NCBI GenBank assembly: GCA_045602925.1 | Contig: JAZSCN010000033.1 | Location: 55,141 to 119,140, forward strand | Reading direction: 5' to 3' | DNA from: UBA7477 sp045602925 | GTDB taxonomy: Bacteria; Bacillota; Clostridia; Oscillospirales; Ruminococcaceae | DNA length: 64,000 nucleotides | In this document: piece after piece, positions 35,745 to 45,124 of the stretch | Layout: each line of letters starts with the position of its first letter | Numbering within the stretch: position 1 is the stretch's first letter | Position numbers and translations under genes: made by a program | Notes under the pieces: generated by a model | Databases searched by the model: none | Told to the model about the DNA's origin: nothing | What the model saw: the letters and a program-made list of their open reading frames with translations, nothing else

Positions 35745-36265
35745 TACCCATCTTCCTCCTCGTCAAAAAGCCCTTCAAGCGGGATAATAGTCATACTGCG
35801 ATTTTCAATGTCGTTTTTTACTATAACATCCGGAATGGCAGGGATAAGGTATTCTTTTCCGTTTTCGGATTTTATCGTGTAAACATCATTTGCACCCGTC
35901 TCAGATACATCAGTGATGACACCGTATACCTTGCCGGTCTGTGCGTGAGAAACTGTCATGCCAATAAGGTCCTGAACGAAATAACAGCCCGCAGGTAGCT
36001 CTACATCAGCTCTGTCCATGTAAAGAACTCGGTTTCTCAGCTTTTGTGCCTCCTCAATTGTGTCACAGCCCTCAAGCTTCATTATAACCATGTTCTTCTG
36101 AACCCTGGCGTATTCAATGTTAACCTCAGTCCCACTCTTGTAGTAAAGTACCTCAAAGCTCGCTAAAAGCTCTGGGTCATCACACCACGGCTGAACCTTG
36201 ATTTCACCACGAAGTCCGTGTACAGAGGTGATTTTTCCTATTTCAAGATATTGCTTGAGCGACAA
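35744..36265 (-). CDS. rimM: Ribosome maturation factor RimM
   Basis: A 173-residue protein with the N-terminal beta-barrel (EIGKITSVHGLRGEIKVQPWCDDPE) and a C-terminal PRC barrel (DLIGMTVSHAQTGKVYGVITDV, then YLIPAIPDVIVKNDIENRSMTI). RimM helps assemble the head of the 30S subunit. It is coupled to trmD with a one-base overlap. Neither rpsP nor rplS is adjacent here, so the usual longer operon is split in this genome. Confidence 0.94.
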   Translation of the reverse strand: MSLKQYLEIGKITSVHGLRGEIKVQPWCDDPELLASFEVLYYKSGTEVNIEYARVQKNMVIMKLEGCDTIEEAQKLRNRVLYMDRADVELPAGCYFVQDLIGMTVSHAQTGKVYGVITDVSETGANDVYTIKSENGKEYLIPAIPDVIVKNDIENRSMTIIPLEGLFDEEEDG

Positions 36266-36351
36266 ATTAAACAGCCCCTATCTCATAGTTTTTGATTCAT
36301 AGAAAGTATAATATAATTTTTAGAGTATGTCAACTGCCATGAGCAAAACAA

Positions 36352-36373
36352 AAGCCCCACTTCCGTAGGGCTT
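36352..36373 (-). terminator. Terminator of the two-component operon
   Basis: Stem AAGCCC / GGGCTT with inner AC/GT pairing and a T-rich tract on the minus strand, between the histidine kinase gene and rimM. Confidence 0.65.
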
Positions 36374-36505
36374 GTAGCTAAATGAATATGCAAAGCAGTA
36401 TAGGACTTTTTGTGGAAAACCCTTCTGCAGAAAGGTTATTCCCCAAGCCCCCTTATCGAAAATTACATTAAAAGTTTTAGGGAGAGAGCTTGAGAGAGCT
36501 TTGTA

Positions 36506-37972
36506 CTATTCTCCATCTGCATTATCTGTTAGTGTTTTCATTTCAAACCAGAAGGTCGAGCCTTGTCCGAGAGTACTTGTAACGCCGAACGGGAATTCGT
36601 GCTGTTTTAGGATTTCCTTTACGATAGAAAGACCGAGGCCTGTGCCGATAACATCTCTCTTTGCCTTAGGCGCACGGTAGTATCTGTCGAAGATGTGTGG
36701 CAGGAGCTCTTCTTCGATACCGCTGCCGTGGTCGGTTATCTCTATTCTGACATATTCACCACGATTTTTCTGTGTAATGATAACCTCCTTGTCATCACCA
36801 CAGTAGTTGACAGCGTTATTTATAAGATTGTAGAACACCTGGTCGATAGTCTGAATGTCAGCAAGGCATACAGCATCCTCGTCGGACACAAAATGAATGT
36901 TGTAGCCCTCGGCCTCGTTGAGCAGCTTGTATCTTTCCATAACCTCTGCCATCTTTTCGTGAACAGAAAATGCCACAGGCGTAAGCTTTCTCTCAGAGCT
37001 TTCAAGCTTAGAAAGCTCAAGTATACCGCTTACAAGATTAGAAAGCCTGTCTGATTCGTGTATGATAACATTTATGTGCTCTGTGCGTTTTTCAGCATTG
37101 TCGCCGGAAATATCCCTTATCATCTCTGCATAGGATTTTATAATAGTAAGCGGCGTGCGAAGGTCGTGCGAAACATTTGCAACAAGCTCGCGCCTGAGCT
37201 TTGATACCTTCGAGATTTCTTCGCCGGCAGTATTCAGAACATCGGATAACTGCTTTACCTCCGAGTAGCCCCCACTGCTGAATTTTACGGAATAGTCACC
37301 CTTGGCGAATTCCTCAGCCGTAGCTGTCAGCGAAGCGATAGGCTGTGCAATGCGCTTTGATAAGAACATAGTAATAATAAACGCAAGCTCGAATAGAATT
37401 ACAGTAATGTAAATGAGCTGTTGCTTTATTATGTTTGCCGTAGCGTCAATAGGCTCTACAGATGCCTCAATAAAGATATAACAGGTCTCGCTCCTGCCGA
37501 CCTTCATAGAGGTGACAAAGAGCATTTTTTGTATCTCGTCATCTCCGTCACGAGAGGTAGGCTTTACCGATATCGACTTTTCGTCAGAATCGGTAAGCTT
37601 GTTCTTCATCGAGTATATATATCTGTTGTAATTATATAGTATGTCGTTTTCCAGAATAGAAAAGCTACCCATCGTGTTCTCTGCAATAAGCACGTTGCAT
37701 TGCGAGTCGGTTATTACAACGCAAAACGAATTGTCAAAGGCGATTTTTCTTACCGATAGTGCAAGCGACGAATCGTCAGCCTTGCTGGTAATCTGCTCTG
37801 CAGCCCTGGACATGTCTCGGATTTTCATTGTCTCGTAGTAGCCCTCTAAGAAAACGAATTGGAACAGCCATAGCAGCACAAGGATAATAGTGGCAAAAAG
37901 CATAAAGCTAAACCACATGTGTGTCCTCAGGCTTTTTGGCTGTCCGTTTTTCTTTTTACTGGACTTTTTCAA
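36506..37972 (-). CDS. Sensor histidine kinase
   Basis: A 488-residue membrane kinase: helix at about 22-45, an extracellular domain of about 130 residues, second helix (LIYITVILFELAFIITMFL), HAMP (SKRIAQPIASLTATAEEFAKGDY), HisKA with ANVSHDLRTPLTIIKSYAEMI, and HATPase with FYNLINNAVNYCG and GTGLGLSIVKEIL. It phosphorylates the response regulator encoded just upstream; the genes overlap by 17 bases. It is of the PhoR/VicK-like OmpR-partner class. The signal is unknown. Confidence 0.9.
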   Translation of the reverse strand: MKKSSKKKNGQPKSLRTHMWFSFMLFATIILVLLWLFQFVFLEGYYETMKIRDMSRAAEQITSKADDSSLALSVRKIAFDNSFCVVITDSQCNVLIAENTMGSFSILENDILYNYNRYIYSMKNKLTDSDEKSISVKPTSRDGDDEIQKMLFVTSMKVGRSETCYIFIEASVEPIDATANIIKQQLIYITVILFELAFIITMFLSKRIAQPIASLTATAEEFAKGDYSVKFSSGGYSEVKQLSDVLNTAGEEISKVSKLRRELVANVSHDLRTPLTIIKSYAEMIRDISGDNAEKRTEHINVIIHESDRLSNLVSGILELSKLESSERKLTPVAFSVHEKMAEVMERYKLLNEAEGYNIHFVSDEDAVCLADIQTIDQVFYNLINNAVNYCGDDKEVIITQKNRGEYVRIEITDHGSGIEEELLPHIFDRYYRAPKAKRDVIGTGLGLSIVKEILKQHEFPFGVTSTLGQGSTFWFEMKTLTDNADGE

Positions 37973-38630
37973 ACTTGTATCCCATTCCTCTCAGCGTCAC
38001 AATGAGGTTTCTGTATTCGCCCAGACTGTTTCTGAGCATCTTGATGTGTGTGTCAACAGTTCTGTCATCACCGTAGAAGTCATAGCCCCATACTTCTTCG
38101 AGTAGCTTTTCTCTCGAAAGTGCAATGTTTATGTTCTTTACAAGATAGAAAAGAAGGTCGTATTCCTTTGGTGTAAGCTGTACCCTTACCCCATCAATCA
38201 GTACCTCTCTTGCAGTAAAGTTGATTTCAAGCCCCTCGTATGTGAATACATCTGCTAAAGCACCCGTGGAAGCACTCCTCTTTAAAGCAACTCGAATTCT
38301 GGCAATAAGCTCCTTTGGCGAGAACGGCTTTACAACATAGTCATCAATTCCCAGCTCAAAGCCGAACAGCTTGTCGTATTCTTCGCCTCTTGCAGAAAGC
38401 ATAATCACTGGAATGTTCTTTAGCTTCTTTATCTCCTTGCAGGCAGAAAATCCGTCAAGCCTCGGCATCATAATATCCATAATAATTACGTCAAAGTCCT
38501 GCACCTTAACCTTTTCGATTGCGTCCATGCCGTCTATAGCCTCAACAACCGAAAAACCACTGAACTCGGCGTATTCTCTTACAACCTCTCTTATCTTGTC
38601 CTCATCATCAACAACAAGTATCCTTGGCAT
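37956..38630 (-). CDS. OmpR/PhoB-family response regulator
   Basis: About 224 residues: receiver domain with MPRILVVDDEDKIREVVREYA and the phosphoacceptor Asp in DVIIMDIMMPRLDG, conserved Lys in DDYVVKPFSPKEL, then a winged helix with LTPKEYDLLFYLVKNINIALSRE and WGYDFYGDDRTVDTHIKMLR. ATG 38630 has GAGGGA seven bases upstream; the longer frame is not supported. It is the first gene of a two-gene operon with the kinase. Confidence 0.92.
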   Translation of the reverse strand: MPRILVVDDEDKIREVVREYAEFSGFSVVEAIDGMDAIEKVKVQDFDVIIMDIMMPRLDGFSACKEIKKLKNIPVIMLSARGEEYDKLFGFELGIDDYVVKPFSPKELIARIRVALKRSASTGALADVFTYEGLEINFTAREVLIDGVRVQLTPKEYDLLFYLVKNINIALSREKLLEEVWGYDFYGDDRTVDTHIKMLRNSLGEYRNLIVTLRGMGYKFEKVQ

Positions 38631-38748
38631 ATTATCCCTCCTTAAAAAGCATAAGCGACTATGCATATAATATCATATAAATGTGAAAGTATCGTGAAAG
38701 TTTATAAAAAGATTATATCACCGTAAATCAAAACTTGCAATACAAAAG

Positions 38749-38790
38749 CTAAAAAAATCAGACCACCTTAATAAGTATAAAGTGGTCTTA
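38749..38790 (-). terminator. Intrinsic terminator of spo0A
   Basis: Stem AGACCAC / GTGGTCT (38760-38788) with a seven-base T-run on the minus strand, located just after spo0A. Confidence 0.8.
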
Positions 38791-38826
38791 AGATAGGGGG
38801 AGAATATGAATTTATATGAGTAAGTC

Positions 38827-39603
38827 TTATGCAAGCTGTTCAAGGCGATAGCTAAGCTTTATCTTATCAGTGATAAGAGCGATAAATTCGCTGTTTGTCG
38901 GCTTGCCCTTGCCTGTGTTTACCGTGTAGCCAAAGTATGAGTTTAAAGTGTCAAGGTCGCCTCTGTCCCAAGCAATTTCAATAGCGTGCCTTATAGCTCG
39001 TTCAACCCTCGAGGCTGTCGTCTTGAATTTCTTTGCAACACCCGGATAAAGCACCTTTGTAATGCTCTCGAGCATCTCACTTTCGTGCACACAGCACATT
39101 ATAGCTTCTCTTAAATAATGATAACCCTTAATGTGAGCAGGTACGCCAATCTTGTGAATAATATCTGTAACAATTACTTCAAGGCTGAAGGTCCTCGAAC
39201 TGCCGTAGCTGTCAGGGAAGCTGGAATCAGGACTGCATAGCAGAGATTTGATTCTCTCACCGAGAATATCTACGTCAAAAGGCTTAAGAATATAGAATGA
39301 AGCGCCTGCATCCATTATAGCCTTTTCGATAAAGCTGTTTGAGTATGAGCTGAGCACCACAAAAGCTGGCTTCTTGTAGCTGCTGCCGTTAACCTTCTTT
39401 ATAAGCTCGAGTGCATCCATCCCGGGCATAGATGCGTCGATTACTACTACATCAGGAGCTTCGCTCTTTATGGCGTCGAAGATTACATTGCCGTCTTTAG
39501 CCCTAGAGATAACGTAAAATCCGTCATTTCTAAGCGATGATATACACGCTAAGGCGAAGTCGCCGACCTCTTCTCCGACAAGAATTTTTATTTTATTTGT
39601 CAT
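38827..39603 (-). CDS. spo0A: Stage 0 sporulation protein A (master regulator)
   Basis: A 258-residue protein. The receiver half has the phosphoacceptor in VVVIDASMPGMDALELI and the Lys in FYILKPFDVD. The C-terminal DNA-binding half shows the Spo0A signature (IHKIGVPAHIKGYHYLREAIM, FKTTASRVERAIRHAIEIAWDRG, KPTNSEFIALITDKIKL). ATG 39603 follows a GGAGGAAAGG site; a longer frame to 39753 runs through that site and is rejected. It lies next to spoIVB, the conserved order of endospore formers. This shows that the organism has, or recently had, a sporulation pathway. Confidence 0.96.
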   Translation of the reverse strand: MTNKIKILVGEEVGDFALACISSLRNDGFYVISRAKDGNVIFDAIKSEAPDVVVIDASMPGMDALELIKKVNGSSYKKPAFVVLSSYSNSFIEKAIMDAGASFYILKPFDVDILGERIKSLLCSPDSSFPDSYGSSRTFSLEVIVTDIIHKIGVPAHIKGYHYLREAIMCCVHESEMLESITKVLYPGVAKKFKTTASRVERAIRHAIEIAWDRGDLDTLNSYFGYTVNTGKGKPTNSEFIALITDKIKLSYRLEQLA

Positions 39604-39783
39604 TACCTTTCCTCCGTTGTTCTTATTTGACGTCTTCCATATTTTAACATTTTTATCGCTATCTGTCAATAGAAATTTCCATTTTTTTCCAAAAACTTTT
39701 CGCCATCGAACTGCCGTTTCAGACATAATTTTACACATTTCGACATAATGCAAAAACCTTAGATAAACTGCGACAGCATATCA

Positions 39784-41001
39784 CTACGACGCAAAAGGCA
39801 ATGCCTCGTCAAGTCCCTCGCAAGCCCTTAAACTAAGCATCTGCGAGTACATATCCTCTGCGAAAATTGCGTATCCGCTTGTAGTGTCTTTTACAAAAAC
39901 GTGCGTGACAGCTCCGACCAGCTTTCCGTCTTGTATGATAGGGCTCCCACTCATTCCCTGAACAATACCACCGGCTTTTTCCAGTAGCTCCTCGTCGGTA
40001 ATTTTTATTACCATATTTTTGGTGCTGTCGCCCGAAAGGTTAATGCTCTCTATCGAAACGGAGTATTCTTTGGCACCCTCACTGCCGAGCGTCGAAATTA
40101 TCGTCGCCTCACCGATTTTTATATCCTGCTTATATGCCAGAGGATATGACTTTGAAATGTCAGTAGGCGTGCAAAGGCTCCCGTATACACCCTTTTCACA
40201 ATTGAGTCTGATGTTGCCAATGCTCTTTTCATTGCTGAAAATACCCAGTAGCTCGCCCGGCTCACCGCTTTTGCTCTTTCGTACTCCCGTTATCTCAACA
40301 GGCGAAACCTCGCCACTCCCACAGGGAAAAATCTCTCCCGTGGTGGTGTCGCATACTGCGTGACCAAGCCCTGCGAACATCTTGCATATAGGGTCATAGA
40401 AGGTGATAGTGCCTATCCCTGCCGAGCTGTCACGAACCTCTGCACCCGCCTTGTATGTGCCGTTTTCTAAAATAGGGGAGAGCATCAGACTCTTCCTCTC
40501 ACCATCCCGACTTATGATAAGCTCTATCGGGTTGCCCATGCTCGACATTACCGAATCTGCAAATTGTAGGTTCGAGTGTATAGGCTTTCCACCTGCACTT
40601 ATAATGATGTCGCCCTTTTTAAGCCCGCATTCTTCTGCAGGACAGCGATTTTCCACATCAAAAAAATCTACCACAACTGCCCCGCCTGCCACCATCTTTA
40701 TACCAAAGGGCGTGCCACCTGCCAGCACAATGGGTGGCTCAGTACTGCACGCTATGACGCTTTTTATAGGGAATATGTCGAGTAGCATAAGCTGAACCTC
40801 TCGTTCATCGCTACCCGACAGAGCTTGGTATTCTCTGCCTTCCCTTGCCGTTATATGCCACAAGGACTCAAGCGTAAGCCCCTTGCCATGCTCACAACAG
40901 TATGAGTCCGGCAGTACGCTTCCGTAATATGCTATTGCCAAAAACAGCATTACAGATAGCGTTGCAGTCACAATGCTGATTGTCTTTATCGCTTTTTTCA
41001 T
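39784..41001 (-). CDS. spoIVB: SpoIVB serine peptidase
   Basis: A 405-residue protein with an N-terminal signal anchor (ISIVTATLSVMLFLAIAYYG), a PDZ domain (CGLKKGDIIISAGGKPIHSN) and the S55 peptidase domain with the nucleophile in GIVQGMSGSPIIQDGKLVGAVTHVFV. SpoIVB crosses the space between forespore and mother cell and triggers pro-sigma-K processing. It stands immediately upstream of spo0A on the same strand, the classic gene order. Length and motifs are normal. Confidence 0.94.
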   Translation of the reverse strand: MKKAIKTISIVTATLSVMLFLAIAYYGSVLPDSYCCEHGKGLTLESLWHITAREGREYQALSGSDEREVQLMLLDIFPIKSVIACSTEPPIVLAGGTPFGIKMVAGGAVVVDFFDVENRCPAEECGLKKGDIIISAGGKPIHSNLQFADSVMSSMGNPIELIISRDGERKSLMLSPILENGTYKAGAEVRDSSAGIGTITFYDPICKMFAGLGHAVCDTTTGEIFPCGSGEVSPVEITGVRKSKSGEPGELLGIFSNEKSIGNIRLNCEKGVYGSLCTPTDISKSYPLAYKQDIKIGEATIISTLGSEGAKEYSVSIESINLSGDSTKNMVIKITDEELLEKAGGIVQGMSGSPIIQDGKLVGAVTHVFVKDTTSGYAIFAEDMYSQMLSLRACEGLDEALPFAS

Positions 41002-41238
41002 CTTTATTTTTATCCCTCGGACGATGATTTTCGCCCGTTCCTTTCTGTGTTCTTACCTCATTATAATTTACAGGGGCAAAAATAAAATTCGCTTATGCCT
41101 TCAAGTATTATTTTCATTGGAACCAAGAGCTAAAGCTGGCTTAAAAAATACTTGAATTTGCAATGTAAAATGTGTTATAATGTCAGTGTGTGATTTTTTA
41201 TGTGCAAAATTGTCCCCGAGAGGAGAATATATAAAAAT

Positions 41239-41865
41239 ATGTCAAAAAAATCCAGGCTTCGGGCCCAAAAGGCTAAACAGCTCATTCAGCAGAAGGAGCT
41301 TGAGCGCCAGGAAGCAGAGCAGGCAATAAAAGCCAGAACCGGTGGTAAAAGCCGCTCAGCACTAAAGTATGAAAAGCAAGCCCTGAAAAAAGAAAACGGC
41401 CTCGTAAAAGCGCTTAAAATCATAATGCTTTTGCCGTATCTTGTAAACGGCGTTTTTCTGGGCACTATTACAGTAATAGCAATATTGTTTCTTGACCTTA
41501 ATATGCCCGATTCAAAAGCATATCTTATTATCGGTGCAATGGTGCTTGCTACCATAGGATTAGTGCTTACATTTTTGAGAAAATACATATTGGCGTTTTT
41601 GCCGTGTGGTATAGGAACAGGAATGTTTGTGAGCGTCGGCGTAAGCTTTGTTACAAGAATACAAAATCATATGGAAAATTTTTATGTCGACGAAAGCATG
41701 AAGAATATGGATATAAAATATATGCTGTATTTTTATCCGATGCTCATATTCGGTGTGTGCTCACTCCTGCTTTTTGCCTTGAAAATTATAACACTTTTGA
41801 GGGATAAAAAGCGAGAAAAAGATAGATATAACAATCTCCCCGTAAAGAGTATTGTGGATGATTAG
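41239..41865 (+). CDS. Membrane protein with basic N-terminus, unknown function
   Basis: About 208 residues. The first 55 are very basic and coiled-coil-like (KSRLRAQKAKQLIQQKELERQEAEQAI). Four membrane helices follow (IIMLLPYLVNGVFLGTITVI; AYLIIGAMVLATIGLVL; ILAFLPCGIGTGMFVSVGVS; MLIFGVCSLLLFALKII) with a charged tail. ATG 41239 is the likely start; AGGAG lies 13 bases upstream, a little far. A promoter (TTGAAT-18-TATAAT near 41155-41185) precedes it. I do not recognise the family. Confidence 0.7.
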   Translation: MSKKSRLRAQKAKQLIQQKELERQEAEQAIKARTGGKSRSALKYEKQALKKENGLVKALKIIMLLPYLVNGVFLGTITVIAILFLDLNMPDSKAYLIIGAMVLATIGLVLTFLRKYILAFLPCGIGTGMFVSVGVSFVTRIQNHMENFYVDESMKNMDIKYMLYFYPMLIFGVCSLLLFALKIITLLRDKKREKDRYNNLPVKSIVDD

Positions 41866-41930
41866 TTTTAGTAAATTATAGACTTAACAAAACGTTAATT
41901 CGTTTTACTGAAATTGATACCAAATTGTAA

Positions 41931-41959
41931 TTGACTAGAGCCATATATTGCATTATAAT
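41931..41959 (+). promoter_or_regulatory. Promoter of the MBOAT-FkbH-ACP operon
   Basis: TTGACT (41931-41936), 17-base spacer, TATAAT (41954-41959), about 70 bases before the MBOAT start. Confidence 0.78.
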
Positions 41960-42029
41960 GGTAGTATCGGGTCGAAAAAAAGAAAAACAACGACGGAGAA
42001 ATAACAAAACGATAAGGGATGTTTAATAA

Positions 42030-43451
42030 ATGGTATTTGCAGATTTGTTCTTTCTGTACTTTTTCCTTCCAATTTGTTTAGTATTATATTTTGCAAAGAA
42101 GAAGGTAGCATACAGAAATGCCGTTCTGATAGTATTTTCACTAATATTTTATGCATGGGGAGAACCTAAGTGGATATTCCTCTTGCTTCTAAGTACAGTA
42201 GTCAACTGGCTACTGGGACTCATTATAGGTAAAAACAACGAGAGCGTTATGGCAAAATTTGCCCTAGCGCTTTCTCTCGTGTTTAATATAGGCGCCCTAG
42301 GACTCTTTAAGTATAGCGGATTTATCATAGAGAATATAAACGATGCATTCGGCACTTCTTTCTCAGCACCGGGCTTTACCCTCCCGATAGGAATAAGCTT
42401 CTATACCTTCCAGATACTCTCGTATATCGTTGACGTGTATTGGGGTAAGGTGCCTTCGCAGAAGAATTACTTTAAGTTCCTTATGTACGTTTCATTGTTC
42501 CCACAGCTCGTCGCAGGCCCAATTGTCAGATATTCCGAAATCGCTGCCGAAATCGACAATCGCCAGACAAAGCTCTCTGACCTTAGCGACGGCCTCTCAA
42601 GAGTAATCCTCGGCGTTGCAAAGAAGGTCATAATCGCCAATAGCCTTAATACAATCGTAGTTAACTGCTTTGGTAATATGGAAGACGGCTTTGCTGGACT
42701 AAAATCAATCTCGACAGTCGGCACATGGTACGGAGCTATCGTAATCGGACTTTGGTATTACTTCGACTTCTCCGGCTATTCGGATATAGCAATCGGCCTT
42801 GGCAGAATATTCGGCTTCCACTTTAACGAAAACTTTAATTACCCTTATGTTTCTAAGAATATAACAGAGTTCTGGCAAAGATGGCATATCTCACTCGGTA
42901 GCTTCTTCAGAGACTACCTACTGTATATCCCAATCTTTGGCAAGAGAAGAAAGTACGGTGGACTCTTCCTCGTGTGGTTCTGTACCGGCCTGTGGCACGG
43001 TGCAAGCTGGAACTTCATTATCTGGGGTCTGTACTACGGCTTGTTTATCCTGCTCGAAATGAAGATAGGCAAGAAGCGTATGAAGAAGATGAATCCGTTT
43101 ATCGCACATATCTATATGATTGTGGTCGTCGCTATAGGCTACGGAATATTCTACTTCGAGGACTTTACCTCGCTCGGCAGATTCTTCAAGAGCCTCGTCG
43201 GCATCGGTACAACAGGCTTTATCGACAGCGTTACTAAAACAAGTGTGCAGAATAATCTGTTCCTGCTTATCGCCGCCGTGCTGTTCTCAACACCGATTGT
43301 CAAGAAGATTAAGGAGCTCGGCAATAAGAGCCCACAAGCTTGCGTAATGGTCAACACGGTAGGAATAGTCGCTAATGCAGCACTGCTTCTAATCAGTAGC
43401 CTCTTGCTGCTGAATAACACAAATAATCCGTTCTTGTATTTTAGATTCTAA
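42030..43451 (+). CDS. MBOAT-family O-acyltransferase (DltB/AlgI-like)
   Basis: A 473-residue membrane enzyme with about eleven helices. It has LPIGISFYTFQILSYIVDVYWG, the FPQLVAGPIVRY segment, YYFDFSGYSDIAIGLGRIFGF, and ITEFWQRWHISLGSFFRDYLYIP-type sequence ending in WHGASWNFIIWG with the catalytic His. DltB and AlgI move acyl groups from a carrier across the membrane to a surface polymer. The three following genes supply a DHHW/SGNH-like partner, a carrier-loading FkbH enzyme and an acyl carrier protein, so the four likely form one acylation pathway. Confidence 0.92.
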   Translation: MVFADLFFLYFFLPICLVLYFAKKKVAYRNAVLIVFSLIFYAWGEPKWIFLLLLSTVVNWLLGLIIGKNNESVMAKFALALSLVFNIGALGLFKYSGFIIENINDAFGTSFSAPGFTLPIGISFYTFQILSYIVDVYWGKVPSQKNYFKFLMYVSLFPQLVAGPIVRYSEIAAEIDNRQTKLSDLSDGLSRVILGVAKKVIIANSLNTIVVNCFGNMEDGFAGLKSISTVGTWYGAIVIGLWYYFDFSGYSDIAIGLGRIFGFHFNENFNYPYVSKNITEFWQRWHISLGSFFRDYLLYIPIFGKRRKYGGLFLVWFCTGLWHGASWNFIIWGLYYGLFILLEMKIGKKRMKKMNPFIAHIYMIVVVAIGYGIFYFEDFTSLGRFFKSLVGIGTTGFIDSVTKTSVQNNLFLLIAAVLFSTPIVKKIKELGNKSPQACVMVNTVGIVANAALLLISSLLLLNNTNNPFLYFRF

Positions 43452-43471
43452 TAAGATATAGAGGAAGAAAA

Positions 43472-45109
43472 ATGAAAGAAAATCGCAACAAAACCGATGG
43501 TATTGTAAAAAGCGTAGAGGTAGTAAATTCCGAGTCAGGAAAAGAAACCCTAAGCCTTAACCTCGATGCCAATAAGTATAAAAAGCTTCAGGAGAAGCAG
43601 GTAAAGGCACAAAAGAAAGCAGCCAGAAAGCAGGCTGTAGATAACACCAAGAAAAATATTAAAAATAAAATAAGAAGCGAACTCGATACTAACACCAGCG
43701 AGAAGGATATGCAGATAATGTCCTATAAGCTCGAAATGCAGTTTATAAACGTTGTCGCAATGCTGCTGATTATCGCTGTTATCGCTGTTATGCTTATTGT
43801 CGTTAAAAGAGAAAATGGCATGAGCGAGCACGATAACAGAGAATTAGCTCAGTTCCCTGAGCTCACCGTAGAAAGCTGGTTTGACGGAAGCTTTACAAGT
43901 GGCGTAACAAACTTCTATACCGATACCATTCCGTATAGAGAGGATTTGCTTACCTTCTCATCAAAGTTCTCACAGCTCTATGGCCTAAAGCTCGGTGGCG
44001 CAGATAGAGTTGTCCAGCACGGTAATGCCGGCGAGGTCGAAACTCAGGAGTTTACCGGCTCTACAACTACTACCTCTAAGGTCGAAATTTTCACCGGAAC
44101 AGTCACAACTACTACAACTAATACCGAAACTACCCCGGATATTACTACCCCGAGTGAAACCGAAACAACCACAACCACATCAGTTACTACACTCCCTGTA
44201 GTAGAGGACGACGGCAGACTCTCCAACGGTATCCTTATCGTCGGTGAGGGCGAAAGAGTCAGAGCTCTCGAGGGCTACGGCGGAAGCTTTAGCTACGGCA
44301 ATGACTATGCTAAGTTTGTCAATAACTATAAGCAGGATTTAGGACAGTATGTCAACGTGTATAGTATGTGTATCCCTACAGCGTTTGCATTCTATTGCCC
44401 TACAAATTTAAGAGAAAATTACGGCAACCAGCTCGATAATATCAATAATATCAGAACAGGCCTAAGCGGAGTTATCGACGTAGATATCTATTCTGTCCTC
44501 GCAGGAAAAACAGATGAGTATATCTACTCCCGTACAGACCACCATTGGCAGCCACTCGGTGCATACTATGCAGCACAGGAGTTTGCAAAAATGGCGCAGG
44601 TCGACTTCAAGGACCTCTCAACTTATGAAAAGATAGTCGAGGAGGACTTCCTCGGTACTTTATATGCGTATAGCGACTATGACGCAGAGCTTAAAAAGTA
44701 TCCGGATTCCTTCACCTACTATAAGCCGTCTAACAATAATAACCTTAAGGTAACATATTACGATACCGACTTTAAGAACGGCGTGGCAAGTCAGCTGTTC
44801 TTCAAGGCGTATCAGAAGATTAACCTCTATAGCTCGTTCCTCGGTACAGATAAGCAGATTGCTCACATCAAGTCCGACGTTACAAACGGCAGAACACTCG
44901 TTATCTTTAAGGATAGCTTCGGTAACGCACTCGTGCCGTTCCTCACAGGCTCATTCGAGAATATCTATGTAGTTGACCTTAGATACTTTACACCTAACGC
45001 AATAGAGTTCTGTAAGAATGTCGGCGCAACAGACGTGCTGTTCGCTACTTGTATGTTCACCTGCTCGAGCCAGAAGGTTAATTATATCGAAAACATCAGA
45101 ATTCAGTAA
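43472..45109 (+). CDS. DHHW-family (AlgX/SGNH-like) extracellular protein
   Basis: A 545-residue protein. Residues 1-80 are highly charged and cytoplasmic, a membrane helix lies at about 88-110 (FINVVAMLLIIAVIAVMLIVV), and the outside part carries a Thr-rich linker (about 190-250, TTTTTNTETTPDITTPSETE). A hydrolase-like domain follows with YSRTDHHWQPLGAYYAAQEFA, the DHHW signature, and LVIFKDSFGNALVPFL with a catalytic-type Ser. AlgX/AlgJ-type proteins complete O-acetylation outside the membrane with an MBOAT partner. The long charged N-terminus and Thr-rich linker are notable. It is cotranscribed with the MBOAT gene. Confidence 0.87.
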   Translation: MKENRNKTDGIVKSVEVVNSESGKETLSLNLDANKYKKLQEKQVKAQKKAARKQAVDNTKKNIKNKIRSELDTNTSEKDMQIMSYKLEMQFINVVAMLLIIAVIAVMLIVVKRENGMSEHDNRELAQFPELTVESWFDGSFTSGVTNFYTDTIPYREDLLTFSSKFSQLYGLKLGGADRVVQHGNAGEVETQEFTGSTTTTSKVEIFTGTVTTTTTNTETTPDITTPSETETTTTTSVTTLPVVEDDGRLSNGILIVGEGERVRALEGYGGSFSYGNDYAKFVNNYKQDLGQYVNVYSMCIPTAFAFYCPTNLRENYGNQLDNINNIRTGLSGVIDVDIYSVLAGKTDEYIYSRTDHHWQPLGAYYAAQEFAKMAQVDFKDLSTYEKIVEEDFLGTLYAYSDYDAELKKYPDSFTYYKPSNNNNLKVTYYDTDFKNGVASQLFFKAYQKINLYSSFLGTDKQIAHIKSDVTNGRTLVIFKDSFGNALVPFLTGSFENIYVVDLRYFTPNAIEFCKNVGATDVLFATCMFTCSSQKVNYIENIRIQ

Positions 45110-45124
45110 GGAGAGCTTTTTAAA